DNA from: Platerodrilus igneus
Lineage: Eukaryota; Arthropoda; Insecta; Coleoptera; Lycidae
Reading direction: 5' to 3'
NCBI GenBank assembly: GCA_036346225.1
Contig: JARFIW010000885.1
Span: 1,612,001-1,676,000, forward strand
Length of the DNA: 64,000 bases
The notes under the pieces: generated by a model
The model's database searches: none
What the model saw: only the letters and a program-made list of their open reading frames with translations
What the model was told of the DNA's origin: nothing
In this document: positions 45,651 to 56,620 of the stretch, piece after piece
How positions within the stretch are numbered: position 1 is the stretch's first letter
How the letters are laid out: every line of letters begins with the position of its first letter
Program-made: the position numbers and the translations under genes

Positions 45651-47123
45651 ACTAATGACGAAAAAATAACTGTGCTTAAACATGATGATTATTATAAGTA
45701 ACTACAAGAATTGGTTGGGCAATATTCTCGAATATTGTTAAATGTGTGAAAGGATTTACTAGAAAACCATTATTTTGGAAAATGTCTAAGTGTTGAGGGA
45801 TCTTGGTAGCCACAGGTTGCTTAACCCCCTTCACTGAATCTCTGTGAAATAGGGCATAAAATTAGAAAACAATAGAAGGGGAGCGAGCTGTATACACATG
45901 GTGTGTGACAATTTCAGGGAACTATGTAGGCTAGCTCAGAATATAAATAAGTGCAGGTACGTGTTCAACCAGTTTTGAGACAGAAAACCTAATGACGAAA
46001 AAATAAGCGCAGATAAATCTGATGATTAGTATAAACAACTAGTTGTTGGTTGCGAAATATCTGCAACTAATGTTGCCTGTGCGAAAAGATATATTGGAAA
46101 ATATATTAAATTGGTAAATGGTTAAGTGTTGGGGCAACTTGGCAGCCACAGGCTGCTTACTTCCCTTCAATACCACTGAAGGTCGGAGAAATAGGGTATA
46201 TAATTGTAAAACAATAGAAGGTGACCGAACTGCATCTAACAAGAAAGAACAGCACCCATGAAAAAAGACAACAAACATAGAACAAGAAGAAAATTGTTGA
46301 AAGCATATGTGTGGAGCACAGCACAGTATGCCTATGAAATACGGGCAGTCTGAAATGCAGACAGAAAAATGGTAGCAGCCTTTTGAAATGCTGTGCTTCA
46401 GATGTATGAGGACGATAGCATGGACAGACAAAGATAATAACAAATAGGTTATAGAAATAGTAGGGTAACAAGGATATCTGGGGAAAAAGATAAGAGAAAT
46501 AGAAGGGCAGAATACGTGTTCACGCGCGGGGGGTCTTATAAATTTATACATCGACTTACCTCCGCGGTGTTTTGTGTTTTTCTAAGCTGCAGTTCCTATT
46601 CTTTCAACCAAGTGGACTGTATGCGAATTGAGTCTATGTTACGTTACACTTGCACTGTGTTTTTTAGGGGTTTAACAACGAAAGTCTTCGGCACTTGACT
46701 AACTTACGGTACTGAATGAAGAAACCGACACGACCGTTCTGCTTCAATATCCATAAGAAAGTGTTTGTTCACTATTCTGTCCACCTTATTCGCACATGCA
46801 CAAGGAATTTTTATGGCAGGATATAAGGGAACAAGGGATGACAGTTTTACTATTAGATTTACGACTACAAATTTAAATAACTTAAAATTAACCACGCGAA
46901 CGTGTGACAAAGAAACCGAACAATATGTTCTAAGGCATTTTTGGGGAATAGTATGGGATATATTACAAGCAGAGATAGGAAAAAAGAGGTAGATGTAGAC
47001 CTAGATCAGATAGTTATAGATGCAGACTATGCAAATTTCAGGAAATCTGTAGGTTAGTTCAGAATAGGAAACAATGATGGTACGCATCTAACCAGTTGCA
47101 GGACTGAAGACCTAATGATGATG
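45651..47123 (+). repeat. N2 3' region with serial C-terminal copies
   Basis: After the ORF stop comes a UTR unit (to about 45905), then a decayed copy of the last about 35 codons (FRELCRLAQN-like, about 45906-46010), a second UTR unit (to about 46236), then a longer decayed copy that starts near the LLKTYVWSTALYG stretch (about 46240 onward) and runs to the tail. Each UTR unit has a stem-loop-like GCAGCC/GGCTGC pair or a degraded form (46142-46156 in unit 2). The same order occurs in N1 and N3, so it was present in their common source. Confidence 0.75.
46517..46922 (-). repeat. Solo LTR of BEL/Pao family B, antisense
   Basis: 406 bp on the minus strand, TGTTCGGTTTC to CGCGTGAACA, close to the family-B 3' LTR. 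Flanks ATACG (46512-46516) and ATATG (46923-46927) are a target duplication with one change. The uninterrupted site GATACGTTCTAAGG or GAATACGTTCTAAAG is present in N1 at about 41713 and 41891. The GGAG/GTAAGT donor is kept (G of GT at 46559). Confidence 0.93.
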
Positions 47124-47330
47124 CACAAAATTTTAGACAAATAAAGGAATTGAGGTTTGTAACAAATTTAGAGTTTTAAATTCTGGGCTAGCTACAGCAT
47201 AAGTTCTCTAAATATTGCAAATATGATAAAATGCCAAAATAAAGAAAAAAATTATCAATCAAAAATTAACGTACCCACTTGTGGAAAGTATCTTACCTGC
47301 TACTTTTAGAATGAGAGCTAATTGTGCAAC

Positions 47331-50300
47331 CAGCCGCGGCTACTCCATGGGGGCGCAAAGGCTAGAGCCCCCCAGGTTATTTTTAAGGAATAGGTACCGT
47401 AAATAAACTTTTCGGCATAAATTAATTCATCGTAAAATGATTACTCAAAACTAGAGATCGAATGCATAAATGCTTTCAGCCCTTCATGTTTAAGTGGTCT
47501 CAGTAAATAAATTGGAAATGCTACGTTTACAATGATGTATGATGCCGGAAACATATAAATAGTAAACATATCCCGCCGTCGTCCTTTCGTAAGCAACCAC
47601 ATCTAATCGTTTTAATGAAAATTAACACCAAAATGCATATAATTTTTTTAAGATTTGTGGTTCAAATGATCAAATATAACACTGATATTAATATATTAAA
47701 ATTATTTAAAACAATTACTTTTCTCACTATATTCATTTTACATCCAACATTTAAGCAATAATAAATAAGTACCTTTCCTAGACATTTTTACAGAACTCCT
47801 TGATTCTCTTTAGTACATCGGTGTAAACGAGTAGCGAGGGCTCCATTCTATTGAGCCCGGCTTCAATGTAAATCTTATAGGAAATCGAACAACGACGAAT
47901 TCTGTCGAACGCAAATAATAACAGCTTCAGATAGCTTTAACAGGGCTCTCGTCATTAGAGCCCTTAGCTGCAGTATCTGTTGGTATTTCAAGGCGTGTTC
48001 GTGTTGTCCAGTACTAATTTGCGTGAGCGTAGAGATTATTTCACTTGTTTTCGTTGAAAGTAAAGACCGTGTCTTGTTTTGTGAGTGTAGTCGTAGTGTA
48101 TAATTTTGTTAATTATTTTGAATTATTCAAGATGACTGAAAATAATATTCGTAATATAGTCGAAATTAAATTTAAAACTCTTCCATTAGCAGAAAAGGTG
48201 AAAATAAGAACCTAAGTCGTCCGACACAGGATTTAAATCTGAAACAGGTAGATAAGGTTGGAAATCGTAGTTTCACAATGCATTTTTCAAAAGAAATTTA
48301 TAAAAAATGTCAGTGGATTTTTCGGATGATCTCAATCGAATGCTCTATTTTGTTTTCCTTGCCATTTATTTTATTGTGACGGAATGGACAAAACATGGTC
48401 GGAAAGTCTTTAGAGATCTGAAGCATATAAACGATAGAATAAAAAAGCATGAATTAGCAAGTACCACATAAAGTCTTGCACGGATTTGGCTATGCTAGAT
48501 TCCGTGAACATTGCGATTCAGTTAGATTCCGCATATAGACAGAACATTATGAAGCATAATGAGCAGGTGACTAAAAATAGATACATTTTTTTAAAAAATT
48601 ATCAATTGTATTAAATTTTGTGGAAAGTTGGAATTGGCATTGAGAGGACACAATGAAAAAGAAGATTCCAAAAACCGTGGAATTTTGTTAGAATTAATTG
48701 ATTTTACTTCGGAATTGGATGTAATTTTAAAAGTACATTTACACAAAGCGAGTGTATTTAAAGGTACATCTAAAACTATGCAAAACGAGATTTTAGAAAG
48801 CATGCTTGCAGTGTGTCGTGAAGAAATTCAAGATCAAATTAAAGGTAGTGAATTTTTGGCAATTCAGTGCAATGAGACGACTGACATTTCAAATCAATGC
48901 CAAATGGTAATTATAGTTAGATATTTCTACAGTGGAAATATTTATGAGAGATTTTGGACATTTCTACGAGTAATAGATAAAACAGCGAACGGTTTAACAG
49001 AGTGTATTGAGCAGGAATTAGATAAATTAATATTAAACTCGCCATCTAAACTAATCGCTCAAACTTATGATGGTACAAATGTTATGAGTGGTTCTGCTAG
49101 TGGAGTTCAGTCAAAAATAAAACTTAAATATAAAAATGCCCATTTTGTTCACTGTTATGGCCATCAATTAAATTTAATTATGCAGAAAGCAACTAGTCAA
49201 AATGCTAAAGTTAAAAATTTTTTCTAATTTATCCGCAATTCCTGCTTTTTTTTCTCATTCTACTCACAGGTGTTATGTGATAAGAGATATAGTGAAGCAA
49301 AAATTGCCCACTGTTGCTGCCACATGTTGGAATTATAATATTCATATTGTGAACGTCGTATATGAGAATAGAGAAAAACTAATCGAATGCTTTGAGTAAA
49401 TAGAAGTAAAATGCAATAAAACTATTACCTGCAGGGAAGCATATGGTTTGCGTAGAATTCTGGAAGATCCTGATTTTGTGTTTTTTCTCAATTTATTTAA
49501 TAAAATTTTTCCACATGTTGACATATTATTTAATCAGTTTCAAGCTGGAGATAAAGACAGTGTTGCACTGAAGAGAAATATGAAAGACTGAAAGGATAAT
49601 AGCATTTGCTAGAAATTCAACTGATGAGATAGAAAAAAATATAATCTGTAATGATACTAAACGAAGAAAAATTAGTAACGTGGAAAATCGGAATTTGATT
49701 GCTAAAGAAATGTGCGACACAATAGTTGTTCAGATGAAAGACAGGCTCTCATACCGAACTCATTTAGAAGCCGCATTTTTAGTAGACGTAATTAATTTTG
49801 ATACTTACTCAAAAAAACTCCCAACATCGCATTTCCAATCGATTGTTAAGTGTTATCCGATGTTACAGCCAGACAAGCTGAGGACTGAATTGGAAGTGAT
49901 GTACTCAAGAACGGATTTTAAAAATATTTTAGGCAGCCTAAACATGCTTTCCTGGTTGACCCAAAATGAGTTAAACGAAACATTTGGCGAAACAATAAAA
50001 TTATAGTCACCACCCCAATGTCCACTGCCGAATCTGAAAGATGTTTTTCAACTCTTAATAGGATTAAAACTTATCTAAAGAACACAATGACCGAAGAACG
50101 TCTTAATGCCTTAGCAATGATGTCAGTCAACAAAAACTTAATACATAACATCAACAATTTTGACGAAAAAGTTATAGACCATTTTATTGTTCAGAAAGAC
50201 AGAAGACGATTTCGTATACCAGCAGTAAAATTATTATTACGTGACAATTAGAGTACAGTGTGAGACTTTTTGTACATAAACCTATAAACAAGTATACAAA

Positions 50301-50437
50301 AATTAATGGGTCTGCGTGAGTGACTAGGCTGAATACACCAAACCACTGAAGGTGAGTGTTGCTTATGTTATCTTGTATTATATTCATGCCATAAGCAGTT
50401 AGAGCCCCTCAAATAAAATCACCACGAGCCACCACTG
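47331..50437 (+). mobile_element. hAT transposon, ZMYM1-like type
   Basis: 3107 bp. Ends: CAGCCGCGGCT at the left and, read inward from the right, CAGTGGTGGCTCGTG; both also carry an AGAGCCCC block inside. Flanking 8-mers TGTGCAAC (47323-47330) and TATACAAT (50438-50445) agree at five of eight positions and differ only by transitions, as expected of an old 8-bp hAT duplication. The single gene inside encodes a hAT transposase remnant. Confidence 0.8.
48132..50251 (+). pseudogene. hAT transposase (DUF4371 type), broken
   Basis: ATG 48132 (MTENNIRNIVEIKFKTLP), soon frameshifted. The N-terminal TTF/ZMYM-like zinc finger survives in pieces around 48270-48400 (CQW, then CFPC-like and DLKHINDRIKKHE text). 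The DUF4371 block 48628-49227 is open: SEFLAIQCNETTDIS (catalytic-region Asp), SKLIAQTYDGTNVMSG, AHFVHCYGHQLNLIMQ. Further pieces are 49202-49399 (with TAA near 49397), 49680-50006 (YRTHLEAAFLVD) and the C-terminal hAT dimerisation domain 50018-50251 (TAESERCFSTLNRIKTYL, LNALAMMSVN). Such transposases cut and paste the element through a DDE-type catalytic core. At least five breaks; inactive. Confidence 0.88.
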
Positions 50438-50445
50438 TATACAAT

Positions 50446-52219
50446 AGAATTTTAACATTGCAAAATTTGCAGATTTCGTTTTACATTTACTTGGAAAAGG
50501 ACAAGATATAAATATGTATATTATGTATGTATTATAATGCGAATTATACTACAGGATTTAAATATCGAGTTAAATTACACCTAAATATTAAGTATTAACA
50601 TTAATACAACTTGTCTATAGGTGCAAAATCTTAAATTAAATTAGAACATTTTGATTTATTCCAAATACGAAAAAGTCCTAATATAAACAATATTATTATT
50701 ACTTTCATTGCTTGTTTACTAGAAATACGCTAGGATAACAAAGCTCTTGTAAATATGAAAAATTATAAATACGTGTAAAATGGAAGCCTCACATAAATAC
50801 ACTTTAAAATTACAATACATTGATTGTTACAAGCTTTTGCATCTATAGACAAGTTGTATCAATGTTAATAATTAATAGTTTAAGTACAATTTAACTCGGT
50901 ATTTAAATACTGTAGTATAACTTGCATTATAATACATACATAATTGATAAACAGGTTAAATAACCTGCAAAAATAAAGTAGGACACTTGAAATATATTAT
51001 ACACGAGAGTTAGAATTAGCAGCTTCTCTTTTAAACAAACGAGAGCACAAACAAATCTCAAAACACGATCAGGGATCAAAGTTAGTAGTGAAAAAACATT
51101 TTTATAATAATACCAAGTAGTAATTTTTAACAATAAGTAGGCTACATAAATGGCAGCAGGTGTTTTAACGCCCAACGCCTGAGAGCTTTAAAAGGACGGG
51201 TCGTCGGCACATCTACGAATTAATCAATAATTATTCACGTGCAACTGACGCGTATGCGCCAACTTGATTAAATGGAATTTGCAGATTTATGTGAAAAGAA
51301 ATTGATGTCTGAGAACGTTCAATTACGTAAATATTGGAATTTTATTGTACAAAATGAGATTTAATTGGACTTGTTTTTACTGTTATGTTCGAGTAAATGT
51401 CGCAGACGTCAAAGTGAAAACAATAAAACTTTTAGGTTAGTTTTGTCAAAAAGGTTCAAAACAAATTTTTATACTAAAAGCTTTGACTTTGTCTAGACCA
51501 AGACGCCAAAGTAACGAGTCGAGCAGCGTATGTACAACACTGGCTTAATACGGAGATCAAAACTAAAATTTATCCGCCTATTTTTCAGGGATAAAAACCT
51601 TTAACCTTTACCAGTAGAATACGCTTCAAATTATACCCGCATACTGTGGCATACTGCACGTAATGTAATAAAATAAACTATAATAAGAATCTACTTACAA
51701 GATTAAAATATATCCACCACAATCCTGTGTAGCACCAGTGTACGCTTGACACATCACTCACAAAAGCGTGTCTATAAAAACAAATCGATTCTATGTTTAC
51801 CCAAATTTACACACTCCAAACAAAATCAAATGCAATCACAAACATTTGTTAATTTATAAACTCTGCAGAAATTTTTTATTGAAATAAGTGAGTTGAAGGT
51901 TTGGTTAGTAATGGCTGCACGGACCGCGAACGTGATCCGTTGTTCGGTAGCTGGCTGCGCTAGTTGACCAAAGTGAAACAAATGCGCACCGCATGGAACC
52001 CGTTTCAGAGGCTATCTGTAAGGTAGCGTGTTTTACAAGTTTGTTAATACAAAGATACCACTATGTGCATACACATTTACCGCTGGAACCGGGCTACGAA
52101 GTTGATTTAAAAATGCCGCCCCATAAAACTCTTTCTTCTTTAAAATAACGTTCGAGTGTGGTTTTAGAAAAAAATTTGCAAATACTATTTTTATTTTGAA
52201 AAAGTTACATGTTTTAAAA
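50446..52219. other. AT-rich intergenic stretch
   Basis: No gene supported. A short frame from ATG 51911 (MAARTANVIRCSVAGC) ends after 18 codons and was not accepted as a gene. The stretch 51180-51260 is less AT-rich but shows no recognisable feature. Confidence 0.45.
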
Positions 52220-52830
52220 TAAATGTGTGTAACTGGAATGATCATACAATTTTCATAAAATAATATTTGGTTGTTTGTGCCCGGAGGTGCAAAAAATTCG
52301 GCGCTCGTGCTCAAATGTTACGCAAACTATGCGTGGCTTAAAATGGGAAACTCAACTTCACATAAAGCTGGAACGTAAACAGGAAGAATTAAAATTCTTT
52401 TAACTTTATTTACTTCGTTTGTTCTGCGTTTGTACCACACAATGCCAAAAGTGTTCAAAAGTTGCAAATTAAAGCGTCCAATCAAAATTCACAGAAAACT
52501 GAAATGAACCATGACGAATTAAAATTTGTATAATACTCTTTTAATTTGATCGTTTGTGCTGCTTTTATATCAGACGATGCAAACAATTCACACTTGTACT
52601 CAAAAATTGAGCAAGTTATAGGTGAATTAAGGTGGTCAATCCGAATTCACAGGAAAAAATGTTTAACGTTCTTCATTTTCTTAGTTTGTGCTGCGTTTGT
52701 ACTGGGCGGAACGAAACATTCAGCGTCTATATTCAAGAATCAAGCAAAATAGCAAAATATACGTGATTTAGAATGATCAATTCGACTTTACAGGGAATTG
52801 GAATGGAAACCATGAACAACTAATTTTTGT
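52220..52830 (+). repeat. Degenerate tandem repeat, about 130-180 bp unit
   Basis: About four diverged units, each with the order GTTTGTGCTGCGTTTGTAC, a TGCAAA/TGCCAAA core, GTACTCAAAAATTGAGCAA, TGGTCAATTCGAAT, TTCACAGGAAA and AATTAAAATT. Unit starts are near 52270, 52428, 52549 and 52683. No coding role visible. Could be an old satellite array or the repeat region of an unrecognised element. Confidence 0.5.
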
Positions 52831-53343
52831 TTAAACTTTTTTTTTAAATTTTGGCTATGTTGATAACGAAAATTTATTTGTTCTCAAAAGTTGTAGAAAT
52901 CTTTTTTTTTACAGTTTTATCGTTTGCTTATTGTCTAAAACACGGTATTAACACCAATACAACTTTCAGCAGGTGCATTTAAAACATGTTTGGGGACCAC
53001 TTAGTATCATTAAAAAAAAATCAATAACGTATTTATGCACATTAGGGTGGACCTTATTTATACTTGTTTTTCTTCGGGATGCTCCCTAAAATTCTTCCAT
53101 TTGGAGAAAAAAAATGTGTGCAAAATTTTAGCTCAATCGGATAATGGGAAGACGTGCCTCAATTTGGTTTTAAAGTTAAAAAATATGATTTTTTATGAAA
53201 AGTGAGGAAATTCGATAGAAAAGTTCTAAGATGATTAAATGTGTTTTTATTTATAAATATAAAGTATTATATTTACTAGTAAGTACAACAACAAATAAAA
53301 TGAACAATAAATGAAAAAATTCTATATGAATATATTTTACAAA
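52831..53343. other. AT-rich spacer
   Basis: Poly-T and poly-A runs; a stretch near 53040-53210 reads like a conserved non-coding tail (AGGGTGGACC, CAAAATTTTAGCTCAATCGG), possibly the 3' UTR side of the fragment that follows on the minus strand. Confidence 0.35.
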
Positions 53344-53579
53344 TCCTTCATAAGAGTGGATTTTTTTGAAGATGGGATATTGAGTTTTATATTGTGATAC
53401 AATTTGCAGAATAACTTGTTTTTCTTCCATATATTTCGTCAAAATTTGATTATAATCATGCATAAGCTTAATTCCTCGTTCTGCCGTATCATTTACGACT
53501 TTTAAGTTTTTTCACAATTTCCATCACGGTTTAAAAAGCATCTTCGTTTGTCCACATAGTAGGATCTTTTTCGATAAAA
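53344..53579 (-). pseudogene. Fragment of uncharacterised multi-copy-like protein
   Basis: On the minus strand: KDPTMWTNEDAF, a stop, TVMEIVKKLK, a frame change, then VVNDTAERGIKLMHDYNQIL and TKYMEEKQVILQIVSQYK. The amphipathic, charged text with the AERGIKL core resembles the C-terminal tail of an uncharacterised arthropod protein seen in many copies; this is from memory only. One stop and one frameshift; the upstream part of the gene is replaced by N3, whose 3' side starts at 53580. Function unknown. Confidence 0.5.
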
Positions 53580-55715
53580 TGAAGCACAGCATTCCAAAAG
53601 GATTCTACCTTTTTTCTATTTGCTTGTCCTACTGCCCGTATTTCATAGGCATACTGTGCTGTATTCCACACCTATGCTTTCAACAATTTTCTTCTTGTTT
53701 CTATGTTTGTTGTCTTTCATTATAGGTGCTGTTCTTTCTTGTTAGATGCAGTTCGGTCTCCTATTGTTTTACAATTATATACTCTATTTCTCCGACATTC
53801 GGTGGTTGTGAAAGGGGTAAGCAGCCTGTGGCTGCCAAGTTCCCCCAGCACTTGAACATTTGCCGATTTAATATTTTTTCCAATATGTCTTTTCGCACAG
53901 TCAACATTAGTTGCAAGTATTTCACAATCAACATCTAGTTGTTTATAATAATCATCAGATTTATCTGCGCTTATTGTTTTGTCATTAGGGTTTCTGTCTC
54001 AAAACTGGTTGGACACGTACCTGCACTTATTTATATTCTGAACTAGCCTACACAGTTCCCTGTCACACAGCCTCTATACAATTCGGTTTCCCTTCTATTG
54101 TATTATAATTTTATGCCCTATTTCACCGAGATTCAGTGAAGGGGGTTAAACAGCCTATGGCTGCCAAGATCCCCCAGCACTTACAGATTTGCCGTTTTCC
54201 AGTAAATCCTTACACACAATTAACATTAATCGAGAATAATGCCCAACCAATACTTGTAGTTGCTTATAATAATCATCATGTTTAAGTACAATTACTTTTT
54301 TCGTCATTAGGTTATCCATCTTGGGACTGGTTGAATGCGTACCTCCATTGATTTCTATTCTGAGCTAGCCTACACATTTCCCTGAAATTCATACAATCTA
54401 CATCTTTCACTATCTGTGTGCAGTAGTCTAACCTAGGTCTACCTCTACTTCTCTTTTTTCCTATCTCTGCTTCTAATATATTCCGCACTATTCCCTCATG
54501 CCGTAGTATGTGGCCTATCATCTTATCTCTCCTATTTTTTACCGTTTTCCACATATTTCTTTCTTCCCGTACCACCATTTTTAGTACATTTTCGTTCTTA
54601 ACTTTGTCTGTCCATATCTTCATCATACGTCTGTAACACCACGTTTCAAAGGCTTCTACCTTTTTCTTGTCCGCTTCTCCTAATGTCCAGAGTTCACAGC
54701 CGTACAGTGTTGTGCTCCATACATACGTTTTAAACAATCTTTTCCTTGTTTCTATGTTTGTTGTCTTTGAACACAGTAGTTGCTTTCTCTTGTTAAATAC
54801 AGCACGACCTTGTGCTAATCTTTGTTTTATATCTTTTGCGCTTTTCCCATCTTGCGTTATTTGGCTTCCTAGGTAGCAGAAATCCTCTTGTAAGTTCTTG
54901 TTACCTTTTTGTATTCTTGTTTTTTATTTATTTTCCCTTCCTTTACATACTAGTACTTTAATTTTATTTTTGTTAATTTTCATACCATATCCCTCTATTA
55001 GAACCGTTTCCATTTCAATAAGAGCAGCTTCTAACTCTTCTGTGCTAGATGCTAATACCACTAGATCATCTGCAAATCTAAGCATATCAATTTTTTGTCC
55101 CTGCATAGAGTAATTCCAAATGTCTTCATGTATTTGACAGTATTCATTGCCTCTTCAATGTACAAGTTAAAAACTAATAGGGATAGGGCATATCCCTCTC
55201 ACCCCTTTCCAAATGTTTACTTCTCTACGTCCCTGCTCTAATTCTATTACTGCTGTTTGCTCTTTGTATAAGCTATGTACTATGCGTCTATCCCTAAAAC
55301 TCATTCCATTCTTTTTGTGTATTTCGAACATTTTTTTCCATTTTACATTGTCGAATGCTTTTTCCAGATCTACAAACCCTACATACACCCTTTCTCCTTT
55401 TACTATTGTTTTCTCCATTATCAGCTCGTTTTTCCATTCGTCTTTGTACAATTCTAGTTAATATTTTTGACACGTGTGCTCTCAAACTTATTGTTCGAAA
55501 ATTTTCACATTTATCCACACCTTTTTTTTTTGGTATAGTTACTATGATGTTACGTTTGGAATCTTTGGGTATCTCGCCCATCTTGTACATATAGCTTACA
55601 AGTTGGAAGAGACGTTCTGTTACTGCTTGTCCAGAGGCTTTTAGAGTTTCTGCTTGCACCTTATCTGTGCCCGGCGCCTTGCCATTTTTCAGACCCTTTA
55701 ATACTAATTCAAACT
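53580..55715 (-). pseudogene. RTE-like element N3, truncated at both ends
   Basis: Minus strand, reading from 55715 down. It starts inside RT (LVLKGLKNGKAPGTDKVQAE), so the endonuclease is missing. Then YKMGEIPKDSKRNIIVTIPK, FVDLEKAFDNVKW, EQGRREVNIWKGV, a broken motif B near 55190, MLRFADDLVVLASS (FADD kept, around 55070-55090) and the C-terminal block 54737-54312 (TYVWSTTLYGCELWTLGEAD to YAFNQ). The 3' side repeats the N1/N2 organisation: UTR unit, short C-terminal copy (about 54085-53985), UTR unit with GCAGCC TGT GGCTGC at 53821-53835, longer C-terminal copy, cut off at 53580. Several frameshifts. Confidence 0.85.
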
Positions 55716-56620
55716 TAACTTACCTAGCACGTCAAAAACTCTTATACAACAAGTAAGACAAAGTGCATCAAGGGAGGCCCATGTTATAACAAACACTGAA
55801 GAACTTCCAACCCCAGTAAAGGGAATTGGTTAATTCCAAGAATTTATTCAAAATATGCTACCTGCTGTTCCGAGAAATGACAATGTGATTGAGACCATTA
55901 ATAGGATAATATGTTTACTCAAGAGCAAGCCAGAACCAATAAAACAACATAAGAGAAAAAAAGGTTCGAATCAGTATGGAGAAATTATGTCCATGGAAGA
56001 CATAAAACAAAAAATGACTAAACTAGATAATGAATCTGCAAAAAAGTTCATTAAAAAAGTTACCAAAAAGGATTCTAAAACTTGCGAAACAAAAAAGAAA
56101 GAAAAAAGATTTGATAAAAGTAAATTGCTAAAGACTAATAAAAAAAGCCAAAGAAGGAAATTGTATCTGATATCTCTTCTGATTTAGAAGTTAGAGTTAT
56201 GTGACGATTCCTCAGATGGTTCTTTCGCAACTGAGAGCAATTCAGATGATCTACCCTTAAAACTTTTATCAAAAAAAGGAACCCAAGAAGAAAAAATATA
56301 AACAATATAATGCTAAAGGTAAACCTCTACTATGCTGTTTATTACCAGCATCCTGATAACTATTACCTGGGAAAAATTTTGAAAATTAATGGTGATGGAA
56401 CATGTAGGTATAATGAAATTTCTACATGAAGGGTTGAACTATACATTCACAAGAAATAATCATGCCGCCGAAGAGTTAGTCCAGCAAAGTTTTATTTATT
56501 ATGGGCCCATAAAAATAGTAAATTATCCATTTCACATAAATGAACTCGATGAAATCTGATCAGCATACAAAATTTTTAAAAGAGGAATAAAAGACTCTGT
56601 AATGATAAAATAATCATGAT
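55716..56620 (+). pseudogene. Decayed Lys-rich protein remnant, transposase-like tail
   Basis: The clearest open part is 55855-56187 (MLPAVPRNDNVIETINRIIC, then Lys-rich KKVTKKDSKTCETKKKEKRF). It is followed in other frames by an acidic Ser/Asp stretch near 56205-56260, then YAVYYQHPDNYYLGKIL (56327-56377) and YGPIKIVNYPFHINEL (56499-56550). A basic linker, an acidic patch, a Tudor-like YxVxYxxxxYYLGKI block and a final GPI..F.INEL block resemble the C-terminal third of uncharacterised insect proteins related to pogo-like transposases. That comparison is from memory. Multiple stops and frameshifts; no catalytic region seen. Confidence 0.4.

Larger units (their letters stand above)
42642..47123 (+). 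mobile_element. RTE-like non-LTR retrotransposon N2
   Basis: Best-preserved copy of the family: short 5' UTR, apurinic endonuclease, RT, C-terminal region, and the multi-unit 3' end with an AATGATGATG tail at 47114-47123. The proteins resemble those often annotated as craniofacial development protein 2-like, which are RTE-clade elements. A solo LTR (46517-46922) interrupts the last unit. No target duplication found; the 5' end is truncated relative to N1. Confidence 0.88.

Noticed and set aside
51911..51967. Possible THAP-like zinc-finger start (MAARTANVIRCSVAGC)
   Set aside because: Stops after 18 codons and the following frames lack the remaining Cys-His spacing.
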